Below, in pieces: positions 13,291 through 25,637 of a stretch of DNA of 64,000 nt (positions are counted from its first letter, which is position 1; each line of letters opens with the position of its first letter). The notes under the pieces are model-generated. The model was not told the origin of the DNA, made no database searches, and saw only the letters and a list, made by a program, of their open reading frames with translations. Source of the stretch: Larimichthys crocea (Eukaryota; Chordata; Actinopteri; Sciaenidae); NCBI RefSeq assembly GCF_000972845.2, contig NC_040021.1, forward strand, positions 3,783,382 through 3,847,381, written 5' to 3'. Both the position numbers and the translations under genes were made by a program.

Positions 13291-13884
13291 AATAAACCAT
13301 CTGTAACAGCACCTACCTGTCAATCAAAGCGTCCACGCTCTTAATCCTGCATAACTTTAAGCCTTAATATAATGTGAACAGGTGAGTTGTATNNNNNNNN
13401 NNGCGGGAGGAAGTGAAAGTTGCGATAAGTTGCGATTCGACAGTCGCGGCGAGGTCCGGGCGGGCGGGTGCTGTAAAGCTCGCGGCTCCACCTTTGGCCC
13501 CGAGCCTTTCCAAGCCGACCCAGAGCTGGTCGCGGTGCACCGTCGTGGAGGAAATGCGCCCGGCGGGGGCCGGCCAGCGTTGGGGAGAGGTCCCAGAAGG
13601 GGATCCTCCTGCACCATGCGGCCGTCCCTGACCCGCCTAGTTCAATCCCCCGGGCAGACTGCGCAGAAGTTGCAGAAAAATCGCGGTGACTGGTTAAAAA
13701 TGCAATAAGTTGCATTCACAGGGATTCACTGAAGTTGCGTTGAAGTTGCAAATCGCAACATCGCGAATTCCTGGAGGGTCTGAATAAACCGTCTGTAACA
13801 GCACCTACCTGTCAATCAAAGCGTCCACGCTCTTAATCCTGCATAACTTTAAGCCTTAATATAATGTGAACAGGTGAGTTGTAT
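12885..13884. repeat. Near-identical direct duplication flanking the gap
   Basis: Copy A (12885-13392) and copy B (13403-13884) align almost end to end and are separated only by ten Ns. They differ by substitutions and a few indels; for example, copy A has about 30 extra bases around 12930-12958. Copy A stops exactly at the gap with '...GTGAGTTGTAT', and copy B starts exactly after it. This is the pattern expected if two contig ends overlapped but were not merged. A real tandem duplication or two haplotypes are alternatives. Confidence 0.75.
13393..13402. other. Assembly gap of ten Ns
   Basis: There are ten consecutive N characters. Because the flanking 0.5-kb blocks duplicate one another, the true gap may be zero or negative in length. 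Confidence 1.
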
Positions 13885-14115
13885 ATAAATTCACCCTCAG
13901 TACAGTTGTCACGAACGAAATTAGCTACAGAGACCAAAACTGTTTTTTGTACCAGGCTGTAAACATGTTTATTTCTGCTGTGAAGTTGGACATTTGGACA
14001 TGGGGACTTATGGAGACTGACTCACTTCTGGAGCCAGCCTCAAGTGGACGTTTGAGGAACTGCAGGTTTTGGCTTCTCTCCACAGCCACGGAGGTTACCA
14101 CTTACTTATTTTCCC
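13800..14115. repeat. Dispersed repeat, copy 1 of a pair
   Basis: This block ('CACCTACCTGTCAATCAAAG' ... 'TACCAGGCTGTAAACATG' ... 'GGAGCCAGCCTCAAGTGGAC') recurs at 45365-45640 in the same orientation with high identity. I recognise the family as very common in percomorph genomes. It has no coding capacity, and the first part is also present left of the gap in copy A. Confidence 0.75.
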
Positions 14116-16300
14116 AAACCTTTTACAAGCGACAGTCAGGAGTTTGCAGCATGGCATCAGTCTCCAGGTTTCATTGACATTGAATCGCATGTGATCACAT
14201 TTTAGAGAATAAATGTTGACGCAACAACCTCAGAGCTCTGGTACCTCTGGGATACCCCACTGCGAAACGTGAGACTCGCTGTTATTGGCCAGTCTTGACT
14301 ATGTAAACAGTTCTCATGCTCTCTGTGAAAATGTTGACAGATTACAGCTGAGCCGTCTCGCATGCAATGCGTCGATCCTCTGAGAAGCCATGGACATAAT
14401 AATGGGTTAAATAATTGCAGATTGGAATTTCACCATTGTATAAACTTTTCTCAGGGTTGGAGCTACTCTGGAGGCACAAATAATTAGTTAGTTACACGGG
14501 AGAAGTCAAAGAGCCACAGTTTGATTAGTGAATTAACAATCGAAAAAGAGCTTAAGGAAGAGAAAGCTGATGTGAGGGTGTATCTATGATCGTCACGAGT
14601 GAATGACTGTGGCAGCTGGACCACAAATCCTCCCGTGCTGTACAAGTTCATCAGTTAGCTCGCACTGTGGCTCCGCCTATTGAAAAAGACAGCCAGATGC
14701 TGGAGTAAAACTCAGTAGTACACAGTGATTGAATAATGACTTAGCACGAGTAGATTTATTGTAGCAGTGCTGCAAACCTTTTGGTATCTGTCAACATTTG
14801 GAAGTAATTTCCCAAAGGGTCTGGGAAAAGCCTCACTGCGCTCAGCTCCAAGACAAACAGATGTGTTGCTGGCAGTGATTAACTACTCTGCTCATTCATA
14901 AAGCTCTGGCCAATAATGAAGGACCTCTGGCCTGAGATAATTTAGTGAGAGGCCTCAGATCGTCACCCAGTCACTGTGGGAGCCACTTACTGGATCAGAA
15001 CCTGCAGGCCAGTCAGACGGCGAGTCAGCTCGGATAGTTTCCAGTGGGAAAGGAAGCACAGGCATGTACCGTGTACAGCTGATGGTAAAGGACTTGAACT
15101 ATGAAGTAACCTGATCATGGTTACATACGCTGTGTGTAGGGGTCATGGGCGGGTCAGTGACAATGTGCAACATTTGTCAAAGCAACATAGGACGACTAGA
15201 AGAGGAGCTCAAGAGAAGCCCGGATTTAACGGAAAGTTTACTTTGATTTTGTGTGTTAACTCCACTTGATTTATTGAAGTTATCCTGATGTTTAGGTTGT
15301 GTGTTAAGTTGTCTTTTGTTTTGGGTTGATTTGCTGATCATATTTAAGCATTTTTACTATTTCAAAGACTTTAAAGAATATTTAACTTATCTATTCTTTG
15401 ATGAAGTTTAAGAAAAAACAAATCAATGCATACAAACACATAAAAAAAGAGAGTTGTTTTCATTCCAGCTCAAAAATCCACTATATCAGCCGTCATAACA
15501 GGAATCTGTGAATATTTCTCCAGTCTCAATAATCCCATATCAGTCTGGCTCTACTTCGAACCCTCGTTGCATTAAAACCCAACATGATATTACTACAGGG
15601 GCTGAGTACCACTTCAAGCGAGGGTCATATAGGCCAGAAATGCTGCTGAAGTCGTGTTAGAGTTTAAATCTAATCTAATGTAATTTATAGAAAACATGTG
15701 GCAGCTAAAACACAGCTTCCAATGTGCTTTCATAAAAGTTTATTTTAGAATTTGTGGATCTGAATATTATAGCCGGCCATGTGATCATGGTTGTTGTTGT
15801 TGTTGTTGTTGTCTATGGTGGTGTCAAGGAGTTCATCTGCACTCAGAAAGAGGAACAATGTTCAGTGGAGCGAATAAAAGAGGAATCTGTAATCTGTATG
15901 AAAGCTACGTTATGTCTTCAAGAGCAAACTGCAGCTTTTTATAGAGTTTAAAGAATGTTCTTCTGGTGTAAGACGTGAAAGAAATGCATCAGTCTGAACA
16001 TTTAAGTCATCAAATCAACAAACTTTGACAGTGAAAAATGAGTAGGAAGGACCAGTCATTAAGAATTCCTCCCATGTCACTGGAGTGTCATTACGTTTGT
16101 GTTTTTGCTTCGTCCCCTCCGAGGTCCAGAGAGGAAACCCATCCCCGTGCAAAGTGCATGAAGGAGGTGTTCACCCAGGCCCCTCTCTTCTGCCCTATCA
16201 TTGGTCACCGTGAAACTTGCATCAGTTTAAAACCAGACACCACTTTCTTCCCTCCCTTTACACAGCACAACCCCCTCTAAAAAAAAAGACATATAGGGAC
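14116..16300. other. Intergenic stretch upstream of rhag
   Basis: No gene was seen. A block at about 14750-15010 resembles conserved non-coding sequence by eye. A short TTG triplet run lies at 15788-15812 and accounts for the Val/Cys-rich open frames there. The remainder is AT-rich and unremarkable. Confidence 0.5.
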
Positions 16301-16375
16301 AGATAGACTGGCAGAGTGCGAGTGAGTGAGTGTGTCTGTGTCAGACTGTGAGAGATAACCAGAGTTTGTCTCAGG
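16300..16375 (+). promoter_or_regulatory. Probable rhag proximal promoter / 5' UTR with GATA words
   Basis: Just upstream of the rhag start codon are AGATAG (16301-16306) and AGATAA (16353-16358), which match the WGATAR core bound by GATA factors. RHAG in other vertebrates is an erythroid gene under GATA1 control, so the words are in a sensible place. Such short motifs occur often by chance, the transcription start is not visible, and the call is tentative. Confidence 0.3.
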
Positions 16376-19300
16376 ATGCCTGCGTACGCCACCAACATGA
16401 GGTTCAAGTTCCCCATCGTGGCCTTGAGTTTGGAGATTATCACCATCATCCTGTATGGTGTGTTCGTGGTCTATGATGACGGGAAAAGTAAAGGTCACGG
16501 GCACGGGCACGCCGCACCCTCCAATGAGACTAAGCATGTAGAGCCCATGACTCTCTACCCAAGTAAGTCTACCAAGGGGGGGGTGTTGACTGAGGGATGC
16601 TGTGCTATGGGATGTCTCAATGTTCGGTCACTAGACTACTTTTTAAAAAAATGATGGATTAAGTTTGATTTAGTATGCAAAGCTTTGTGATACCTGCCAG
16701 AGGCAAGGTAGTTTGGGGTCAAGTGAAAACGTTGGAGTAATTGGAATAATGTGAAATGCGTTTTGAGGATGTAATTGTCCAATTAAGTGCAAGCAGAAAT
16801 AGATAATCATTGCAATTTGGAGGCAGTTTCCAGAGCAAGTCTGCTGAATGCAATAAGAGCAGTCATGGGGTTGCATTCTCACCCCCCTACCCTCCCTCCG
16901 CCACGCATGCAGCTGAGGAGGCGAGAGTATCCTGCAGGGAAAAAGTGTAAGGTCTCCTCCAGTGGAGGTCACAAATGTCTCAAACACTTAAATAACAAAA
17001 AATAGACAGACTGTAGATGGACTTAAAAGATGTAAAAGCATCATTTTTCAAGTGTTTGTTGGTAGGGAGCTTCTTTTTTTTCACAGTTGACTGTTTCTTT
17101 GAAGCCAGGCCAGTTATCTGTATTACAACAGATGCAACTAATGCTGTCATGACTGGGTGTGGCTCGAAGAGATTAGCTCAATATGTTTTTGCAACAAACT
17201 TTGTCTAGACTTTTTTTTTTCATTATTTCGGTTCATTTTTTAAAACTTTTCAATCATACTAAACAAGAGTTAAAAGAGTTAAAGTTCAGTATTTTAATTA
17301 TGTTAAATGAGCTAAAGCCACGACCATTTAAAACACAACTGGATCACGTGACGCCTTGTGGTTGCATGCCTCAAAAAACTACCCAACTAAAGTTGCAATG
17401 GGAGATTTTCATGGTACGATAACCATCTCAGAAAACATGACAGTTTGGTGTTTTTTTCTCACTAAATATTATGTCCTATATTTTTTTTAATAGCACTAAT
17501 CCCGTAGAATTCAACACCATAGATAAGCATGTATGTATGTGGTTGGATAACTGTTGGTTTTCATACCAACATATACCAGATATCTGTAATTAAAGGTCCA
17601 AAGGAAGACAAATAAGAAGAGAAATGTGGCCTGGAGTGAGTAAAAGCTATCACAGCTTTTAACTTTAAATTTTTTAGAGGATGCAAATGACAGAAATAAA
17701 TTCTGGTTACGGTGAAATACGCCTCACTCCTCACAACGCTCGGTCCTGAGGGGATTCCTGCTCTCCTCCTTGACTCACCGAGTTCCTCAGAATATTACCA
17801 CAACAACATCTGGGCGTGGTGCCAGTCATCAGTAGCTGCTTTCCAACTTCACCCCCCATCCTCAAACTACCATAAACTGAAAGTCTGAATCACCTAGCTG
17901 TGAATGGGAGAGAGGGTCAAAGTACAAGGTGAAGGGCAAACTGGTTTGGTCCAACAAAAAACTAAAAAACAGCTCCATGAATGTGCGTCAGATCAAATAT
18001 TTACACCTCAACTGTTATCAGTGCTCAGCGCTGACAACACCGTCCACATGTTGTGCTGCGTTAAACTGGGACCAACGACGCGGATTTCAACCCACTTTTC
18101 TTGGTGGTTTGAGTAAACACTAAAAAAAAACAATATTCTGAATATGGAGCTGCTAGGCAAATGTTTGAGCATGTACAGACACCCAGTGAAACATCATACG
18201 GTACTCAACGTATGAAGCATCTTCAGATCCTGCCTCCCAAACTTAGATGTCTCACTTTTTACCAAGAGGACATGTTAAAATACTCTGAAATACTGAAAAC
18301 AGGTGTAGATGAATCATCCTAATGCTGCTCGTATAGATAACAGATATGCACATGTATCTACTCTAAGTATGGATGTATGTAATATTTAAAATAAAATGGG
18401 TAGAAACCATAACATTTAAAGCATGCATGTAGTAAAGTATGGTAGCTCATTGTCTTTAATAACTTTAGGGTTTCTAAATTAGGACCACCAATAAAAACAC
18501 ATATATATATATTGCCAAGAGTTAGATACCGCTCCACGTTATATGATATTTGTTTAAACCTTAAAAATATTGAAGTTTAAAACCGGCATGTTGTGGTTTT
18601 ATGGGGGTTACTTGGCCGGGTGCATTGACTTTTCTGCTGGTTACCTGGCAACCTCGTCATGACTACAAGACTTCGGGATTAATCGAATGAGATACGTCGT
18701 GTAAATATGTGAGCTTTAGAGGTGATGGTAGGCTATCCATTGTTGGCAGCGTCACGTTAACACAGAATGTAATGAATGGATCTCATCTAACTGTCGTCAA
18801 CAAATACGTGCACTTGCCAAAATGTCGAACTATTGATTTATGACCGCGGAGCAGCAGCAGCCTCGAAAACAAGACGCGTGTCCTGTCTAGACAATAGCCG
18901 CCACGTTCATGCTAACAGACTGAGGAAGTGGAGCACATTGTTCCTCGGGTCTGCGCACACCTCCACCTTGATGCGTTTTCCACATGAGGGCTTATCATAT
19001 CAAGATTAGAGGCTTTTGGGAAACAGTGGTCCCATTTCCCGTCAAGATGATGCCTCTTGGGGCGGGCGGGGTGTGGAGGGAGCGCCCAGGTCTGCAGAAA
19101 TCCGCTCAAAATGACTTGGCATCGACCCAGATTTAGATTTATCCCCACTTAAAAAGGTTACTCAGTGCGTTCTTACTGCTCAGAATACACTGAAAACACC
19201 ATGTAAGGATAAAGACATGGAACATGATCCAGACCATGCTGTCTTTGTCCGACTATCAACTGAGACTAATAGATAAGGGTGTGCTGAATGTCCCTTCCCA

Positions 19301-22021
19301 CTGAGACTTCACGAGTTTAACCTTATTAAGATCATACGCTCTTAATAGACGCAGCACAAGGTCACAAACTGGACAGGATCGCGTTCAAAGTGACTGAATT
19401 GCTTCGAATCGAATGACTTGGTCACAGCTAACAAAACAGCCCCTGTGGCAGGAAAAGACTCAAGACTACAACGTTGAAATGATGAATTCGTGAATTGCAA
19501 AGTGGCTCTTTTTCTTTTTAATAAAAGCGTTTCATCTGATTGAATTTCATGTCCACGTTTAGCTGAGGCTAAAGTGGGACTCCCCACAACAAAGCAGGGC
19601 TCTGTCAGAAAATCAGCAGCAGGACTGACCTCCCTTCTCCTTCCTGCAGTGTTTCAGGATGTCCACGTCATGATCTTCATCGGCTTCGGTTTCCTGATGA
19701 CCTTCCTGAAGAGATATGGGTTCAGCAGCGTTGGTGTCAACTTACTTCTGGCTGCCTTTGGCCTGCAGTGGGGCCTCCTCATGCAGGGAATATGGGACCT
19801 GGATGATGGCAAGATCAAAATCAACATCTCTAAGTACGTATGTCACCGACTACGTAGGTGCTCAATAAATCAAAGACCTGTCCTGCTGGTTGCTGGAAGT
19901 CAAATGATGAACTATGCTGCTTTTTTCTTCCCTGTCCTGCAGGATGATTAATGCAGACTTCAGCACAGCTACAGTCCTGATCTCCTTTGGGGCCGTCCTG
20001 GGTAAAACCAGCCCTGTTCAGCTCCTCATCATGACCATACTAGAGATCACAATCTTCGCCATCAATGAGCATCTCGTAGTAGAAATCCTCGGAGTAAGAG
20101 AACACTACTGACGACATTATGACCAGAAACATGTAGCGTGTAAACTGTACTGTAATGGGCCTGCATCACCTTTTCTGTCACAGGTCAGTGACGTCGGAGC
20201 ATCCATGACCATCCATGCCTTTGGAGCCTACTTTGGCCTGGCAGCAGCTCGAGTGCTTTACCGACAAGGTTTAAGGAACGGACATGAAAACGACGGATCC
20301 GTTTATCACTCTGATCTGTTTGCTATGATTGGTAGGATCCAGTTTAAACTGATGTTTTTTTTAAATTGTGCTTACAGCAGTTATGAGTTTTATTTGGCTC
20401 ACTGGGCTCCTGCACGTGTGTGACTAGCGCCACCTGGCGGACACAAATAACTTTGCAGCATTTACAGTAACCTCAACTGTGCAAATTTTTCAGATTTTTA
20501 AGATGATAAATGTCTTTATTACTCTCTTCTACAGGAACTGTCTTCCTGTGGATGTTCTGGCCCAGTTTTAACTCGGCCATCGCCGAGCCAGGCATCCCTC
20601 AGCTCACAGCAGTGATCAACACCTACCTCTCTCTGGCTGCATGTGTGCTCTCTGCCTACGCCATCTCCAGCCTCGTGGAGCACAAAGGAAAACTGGACAT
20701 GGTCAGAGAACTTTTCCTTTACTATCCACAGTAACGATGCTAAATAGTTTTTAAAAAAGCTCATTCGGCGTGCTTTGTGTTTTTGTAAACTACAGGTGCA
20801 CATTCAGAATGCCACATTGGCTGGCGGCGTCGCTGTGGGAACATGTGCTGACATGAACATCGGGCCATTTGGGGCAATGCTAATTGGATTAGTGGCTGGC
20901 ACCATCTCAACCGTTGGCTTCAAGTTCCTATCTGTGAGTTAAAAGTCAAAGGTGCAAAATTAATAAAGGCTTTAACAAGGATTTCTTTAAAAGTTCATGT
21001 AAATTATTACTCAATAGATTCATTTGTCTGCAACAATTTTAATCTTAGATTAATCCTAATTTTTTAAGCAAAAATGACAAGAACGTCAGCGATAAACCAT
21101 CAATAAAGACGCATGATTTGGGGATATTAAGGAACAAATCAAAATGTATGTTGCACCTTATAAAAAGAGGCATTTTTTTCCTCCTCTCTAGCCCATCCTG
21201 GCATCCAACCTGGGCATCCAGGATACCTGCGGAGTCCACAATCTGCACGGCATGCCTGGCATCCTGGGCGGGTTGGCTGGTATCGTGGCCGTGGCTTTGG
21301 GTAAAAAAGCCGGGTAAGGAGCTATTTCACTCATCACAAATCTTACATAAGAATATACACACGATTGTATTGTTGCTTTGAAGTAATTGTGCTCTTTAGT
21401 TACATTTCTATCCTCCTCCCTTCTCCTCTTCAGTCATACCGCTGCCATGCAAGCTGCCGGCTTGGCTTCGTCCCTCGGGTTCGGTTTGGTTGGAGGTGCT
21501 CTTACAGGTAGGTGGAGGTGGAAAAAAATGCAACATATATGACAGTTACATTTGAGAACACAAAAACCAGGGTTCTCATGATTTAGCAACAACACCCGAC
21601 TGATCAAATAATTCATTTTCTTCTTCAAGGTTTAATAATGAAGTTGCCGTTTTGGGGACAGCCTCCAGACCAGAACTGCTTCGATGACTCTCTTTACTGG
21701 GAGGTAAGAAAATCCCATTCCTCATAAATATTATCTCTAGTTTCTGACTCTTGAGCGCCACGAGCGACAGATGCAGCAGCGCAATATTTAGGTAAGTTAT
21801 TAAATTTGTGGTTTTGGGATCTTATATCGTATACGATGGTAAACTCCAACATATTAGCCAATAATTGTCCATTAAAGTCCATATCCGTGTCTTATTTAGG
21901 TCACTGTGCTGCAGACAAATCATTTGGATTTTGCATGTTTTTCCAGGTTCCCGAGGAGGAGGAGGAGAACGAGGAGAGCTTGGCTCACGCCGATCACTCA
22001 AAGAACAAAGCAGAAGCCTAA
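16376..22021 (+). CDS. rhag: Rh-associated glycoprotein (Rhag), ammonia/CO2 channel
   Basis: Exons: 16376-16562, 19650-19833, 19943-20093, 20184-20331, 20535-20701, 20796-20933, 21192-21313, 21434-21507, 21630-21703, 21947-22021. All introns are GT-AG and phases join, giving 439 residues (human RHAG has 409) in ten exons, as in human. The protein is a multi-span membrane channel of the Amt/Rh family, moving NH3/CO2 at the plasma membrane, classically of red cells. Pore residues are intact: F130, D177, H185, F235 and H344, which happen to share numbers with human RhCG. The segments [31 protein letters not shown] and [10 protein letters not shown] mark the family. The N-terminal [10 protein letters not shown] favours Rhag over Rhbg/Rhcg. 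The first extracellular loop has a HGHGHGH-like run and an N-glycosylation site (N50-E-T). The tail is acidic and short. There are other in-frame ATGs near the start; the first is used. Confidence 0.95.
18580..18665. repeat. Repeat fragment inside rhag intron 1
   Basis: The phrases 'TGTTGTGGTTTTATGGGGGTTA' (in part), 'TTTTCTGCTGGTTACCTGGCAACCTC' (in part) match the 3' part of the same common fish repeat seen at 12.1-12.4 kb. The rest of this 3.1-kb intron (16563-19649) shows only unique AT-rich sequence and no open exon. Confidence 0.5.
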
Positions 22022-22102
22022 ACACCTGCCCGCCGTCTGTCCACTGAGCTAGAAACGAAGACGTAAAGCATCATTCAGCAGCTACGTCGTGTCTGCGGAT
22101 TT

Positions 22103-22108
22103 ATTAAA
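22103..22108 (+). terminator. Candidate rhag polyadenylation signal (ATTAAA)
   Basis: ATTAAA lies 82 bases after the stop codon and is followed by an A-rich run. It is the commonest variant of AATAAA. A longer 3' UTR using later signals is possible. Confidence 0.35.
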
Positions 22109-22129
22109 GTGATTTAAAAAAAAAAAAAA

Positions 22130-24582
22130 CATTATAGATGATTATACAGTATTATAAAAACAGAGGAATAACTCGTGGAGACAAAAACAGGTGAAACTGT
22201 TTTGTGAGCAAAGATATCTACACACTGCATATTTTTCATCATAGTACAGTTTTAACCTGTAATCAGGAAAGGCGGTGAAAGGATTACATAACACAATACA
22301 TGATACGTTTTATTCTAATAAGCATTAACATAAACATTTCATATATGACATTTACACCAACAGAGACCTTCAGGGATTTTTTTACACTGAAAATTGTGAA
22401 CAATAACCTCTAACAGTCATGAGCCACTGCTGACACACAACCACTTCCATAAGCTTCTTTCTTTATTTCATTTTTTATATTATAAAAAGCATGTTTTAAG
22501 ACATTAGTATAGCAGTGTATTTTTCTTCATACGTTCTTGTACATTTCCATGTGTGTTTCTGCTGAGGCTCAGCTCAAAGCGAGGAGTCGAACCTCGCCTC
22601 GATCTGCTGCTTCACATCATCTCACTGGAGCCCAGTCCTTCTGCAAAGGGAGTCAAGAGCCGCACGGCCGTGAGGCTCTGACGTGGGCAGGGATAGTCGA
22701 ACCTTCGCACTCATCTCCCCGCTGCTTACAATCATTTTCTATCGACCTGTGGGCAGCTACAGCAGTTCTTCTGGCTGTCTATTTACATCCAGTGCGTTCT
22801 TACCTGTACATACAGCTTAACTTTTATATGGATTGACGTCGTCAGTTTTTATCAAAGCCCTGTAAGTGGTACTGAATATTTTTCAGATATCTTTAAATTA
22901 AATACACGCCGGCAAATGAGAAAGGTCTGGCATTTATATGGCATCTTTTCTTTATGCATCAGTTGGCCTTTTTTTGAGTTTTGAACCGTGACATCTGCGA
23001 CAAACCTCCTGTTTGTATCACAGGGTCAGAGAGCAGTCGGAGTGTGTTTAACATTAAAAAAACAAAACACTGCAGGGCTAGATTCAACTGACTACACACA
23101 CAGTAGTAGTGTTAATCAATGATCTTTTGGTTTTTGTCGAATGATTTATGAACACTGAAACACATCAAGATTTTGTATTTTTATACAGTGGGCCAGTGCT
23201 CGTATTTGTACTAATACTGTCATAATAAATATGTTTTTGTACGATACCAGTGTCCACGTGTGTTTTTGTGGTTGTCAGTTCAGATGTTTGCAGAAATGTT
23301 ACAGTCGTTACAGTTAAATGCAGACCATATTTATGTGAATTAAGTCTGAGTTTTGGAGTTAAATATCTGAAAGGCATTCGTGCTCCCGTCAGGCTTTTCC
23401 TATACTTATCACCAGGAGGCAAAATTTGTCCCCCATTATGACGAAACACCAGCCAAACTAAACACTTTGACAAGTTTACTGATGTGCTTTTGGTCCTACA
23501 TGAACACAATCCAAGCCTTAAACCCATTTGAGGTGGTTTGAGATGAGTTAGAGCACAGATTGAAGGAAAAACAGCCAACGAGTTCATACAAATCAAAACC
23601 TCATGTTCATTTTAAACATGACATATCACGAGTAATTCAAAGTCAGTTAACATTTAAGTTTAAAACTAGTGCTGGGCAATAATTAAAATAAATAATTGCG
23701 ATTAATCAATCAATGGAAACAACAAAGAAAAAGGGGAGACATTTATATAAATTACAAGGTGTAGTTGGAGAGGTGAGGTGTTGTGGAGGTAGCAGAGCAG
23801 AGCAGGTGATCATGAGCAGATTAATAACTGAATAACACACTTAGTATATTAGGAAAACATCTAACTGGTCGGTGTAGCTTTGGTGAGAGAGAGACAGTGG
23901 AGCATGTGTGTTACGGTAATTTTTAAAGAGACACCCTCGAGTAAGGGAAGACTGGATTCAAAGTATCAAAGTTTAAGTTGGATTTATTATTCTTGTACAA
24001 AAAGGAGCGTTCAACAGTGCAACACACAAAAAGAGGTTACAGAGAAAAGGCTCCTCGAGGAGCTCTAACTGCTGGTTCTTATACATTTATTAAAATGGGC
24101 TGTTTCCTGATACAGATAACATCATAACATCCCTTTTTAGTTTTCTGCTCAGTAATGAACATTATGTATCAGAATGACACTTCTCAGGCCCGTTCTGGTC
24201 TCTCCTGTCCTTGAACTACTGATTTATAATTATCTCTCCCTGTCATTATATGAGTTAAAACATCTGAACCCCAGTGTAAATCCTAATTTTTATAACAACT
24301 GTGATTGTTGCTTGTCATGGTTATGAAAGACGGAGAGAAGAGATGATAGCAGGGCTGCAGAGGACAGGAACAGTGAAGAGTTTGAAGAGTGTAACAGAAT
24401 GTGGGAAATCCAGAGAAGAGAGAAAATCATTATGAGATGTTTTAACTGAGTTAATTAAAGGAATTAAAAATAATTAAAAAGGAAGTAGTATATGTAGTAT
24501 ATGTAACAATAAGGATGCCGACTGCTGTTAAACAACAAAGAAGAAGAAGTCAGGTGGAGCAGCAGGGGGCGCTGTTGCTGTG
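22130..24582. other. Intergenic region after rhag
   Basis: No supported exon. Part of the left side may be rhag 3' UTR. Around 23665-23715 is a stretch ('AGTGCTGGGCAATAATT', 'GCGATTAATC') that resembles a dispersed fish repeat. The remainder shows nothing definite. Confidence 0.45.
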
Positions 24583-25437
24583 TAGCCACTATCTGTTAGC
24601 CACTATCTGTTAGCCACTATCTGTTAGCCGCTATCTATTAGCCGCTATCTATTAGCCGCTATCTATTAGCCGCTAGCCGTTAGCCGCTAGCCACAAACCA
24701 CTATCTGTTAGCCGCTATCCGTTAGCCACAAGCCGCTATCTGTTAGCCGCTATCCGTTAGCCGCTATCTGTTAACCGCTATCTGTTAGCCGCTATCCGTT
24801 AGCCACAAGCCGCTATTTTTAAGCCGCTATCTGTTAGCCGCTAACCGTTAGCCACAAGCCACTATCTGTTAGGCCGCTATCATTAGCCGCTAGCCGTAGC
24901 CACAAGCCGTTAGCCACAAAGCCACTATCCGTTAGCCACAAGCGTTTAGCCGCTATCCGTTAGCCACAAGCCACTATCTATTAGCCGCTAGCCGTTAGCC
25001 ACAAACCACTATCCGTTAGCCGTTAGCCGCTAACCGCTAGCCACAAAACCACTATCCGTTAGCCACAAGCCGCTATCGTTAGCCGCTATCCGTTAGCCGC
25101 AAGCCGTTAGCCGCTATCCGTTAGCCACAAGCCACTATCTATTAGCCGCTAGCCGTTAGCCACAAACCACTATCCGTTAGCCACAAGCCGCTATCTGTTA
25201 GCCGCTATCCGTTTAGCCACAAGCCGTTAGCCGCTATCCGTTAGCCACAAGCCACTGTCTATTAGCCGCTAGCCGTTAGCCACAAACCACTATCCGTTAG
25301 CCACAAGCCGCTATCTTTAGCCGCTATCCGTTAGCCACAAGCCGCTATCCGTTAGCTGTTAGCCGCTAACTGTTACGTCTGTTAGCTGCTAGCTGTTAGC
25401 CGCTAACTGTTAGCTGTTAAGCTCTAGCTGTTAGCCG
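24583..25437. repeat. Minisatellite of about 14-bp units (GTTAGCCGCTATCC / GTTAGCCACAAGCC)
   Basis: About 855 bp are built from degenerate units of the form GTTAGCC + (GCTATCT, GCTATCC or ACAAGCC), sometimes arranged in longer compound periods. The left end is most regular (GTTAGCCACTATCT repeats); the right end decays to GTTAGCTGCTAGCT-like units. It ends about 200 bp before the start codon of the next gene and contains no gene. Confidence 0.95.
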
Positions 25438-25637
25438 CTTTCCTCTTCCTTGTTTTGAACGCAGTTGGCCGCGGTGCATCATGGGATCCAATATGTCTGC
25501 AAAGAGAGTTAGCTGATGCTAATTCAACAGAGATAACTGCGGATAAATGTAGATTTAATCCAGTTTTTATTTTTATTATCGGCGCGTTTCGTGTCGCTGT
25601 GTGTGTCTGACGTATTAACTGTTTCCCGCGTGTCGTC

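Noticed and set aside
12830..13715. Proline/arginine-rich open frames on both strands around the gap
   Set aside because: They lie in a GC-rich dispersed repeat present in two copies, run into Ns, and match no protein.
24583..25437. CRISPR-like regular repeat array
   Set aside because: The units are contiguous and degenerate, with no unique spacers, and the genome is a vertebrate; it is a minisatellite.
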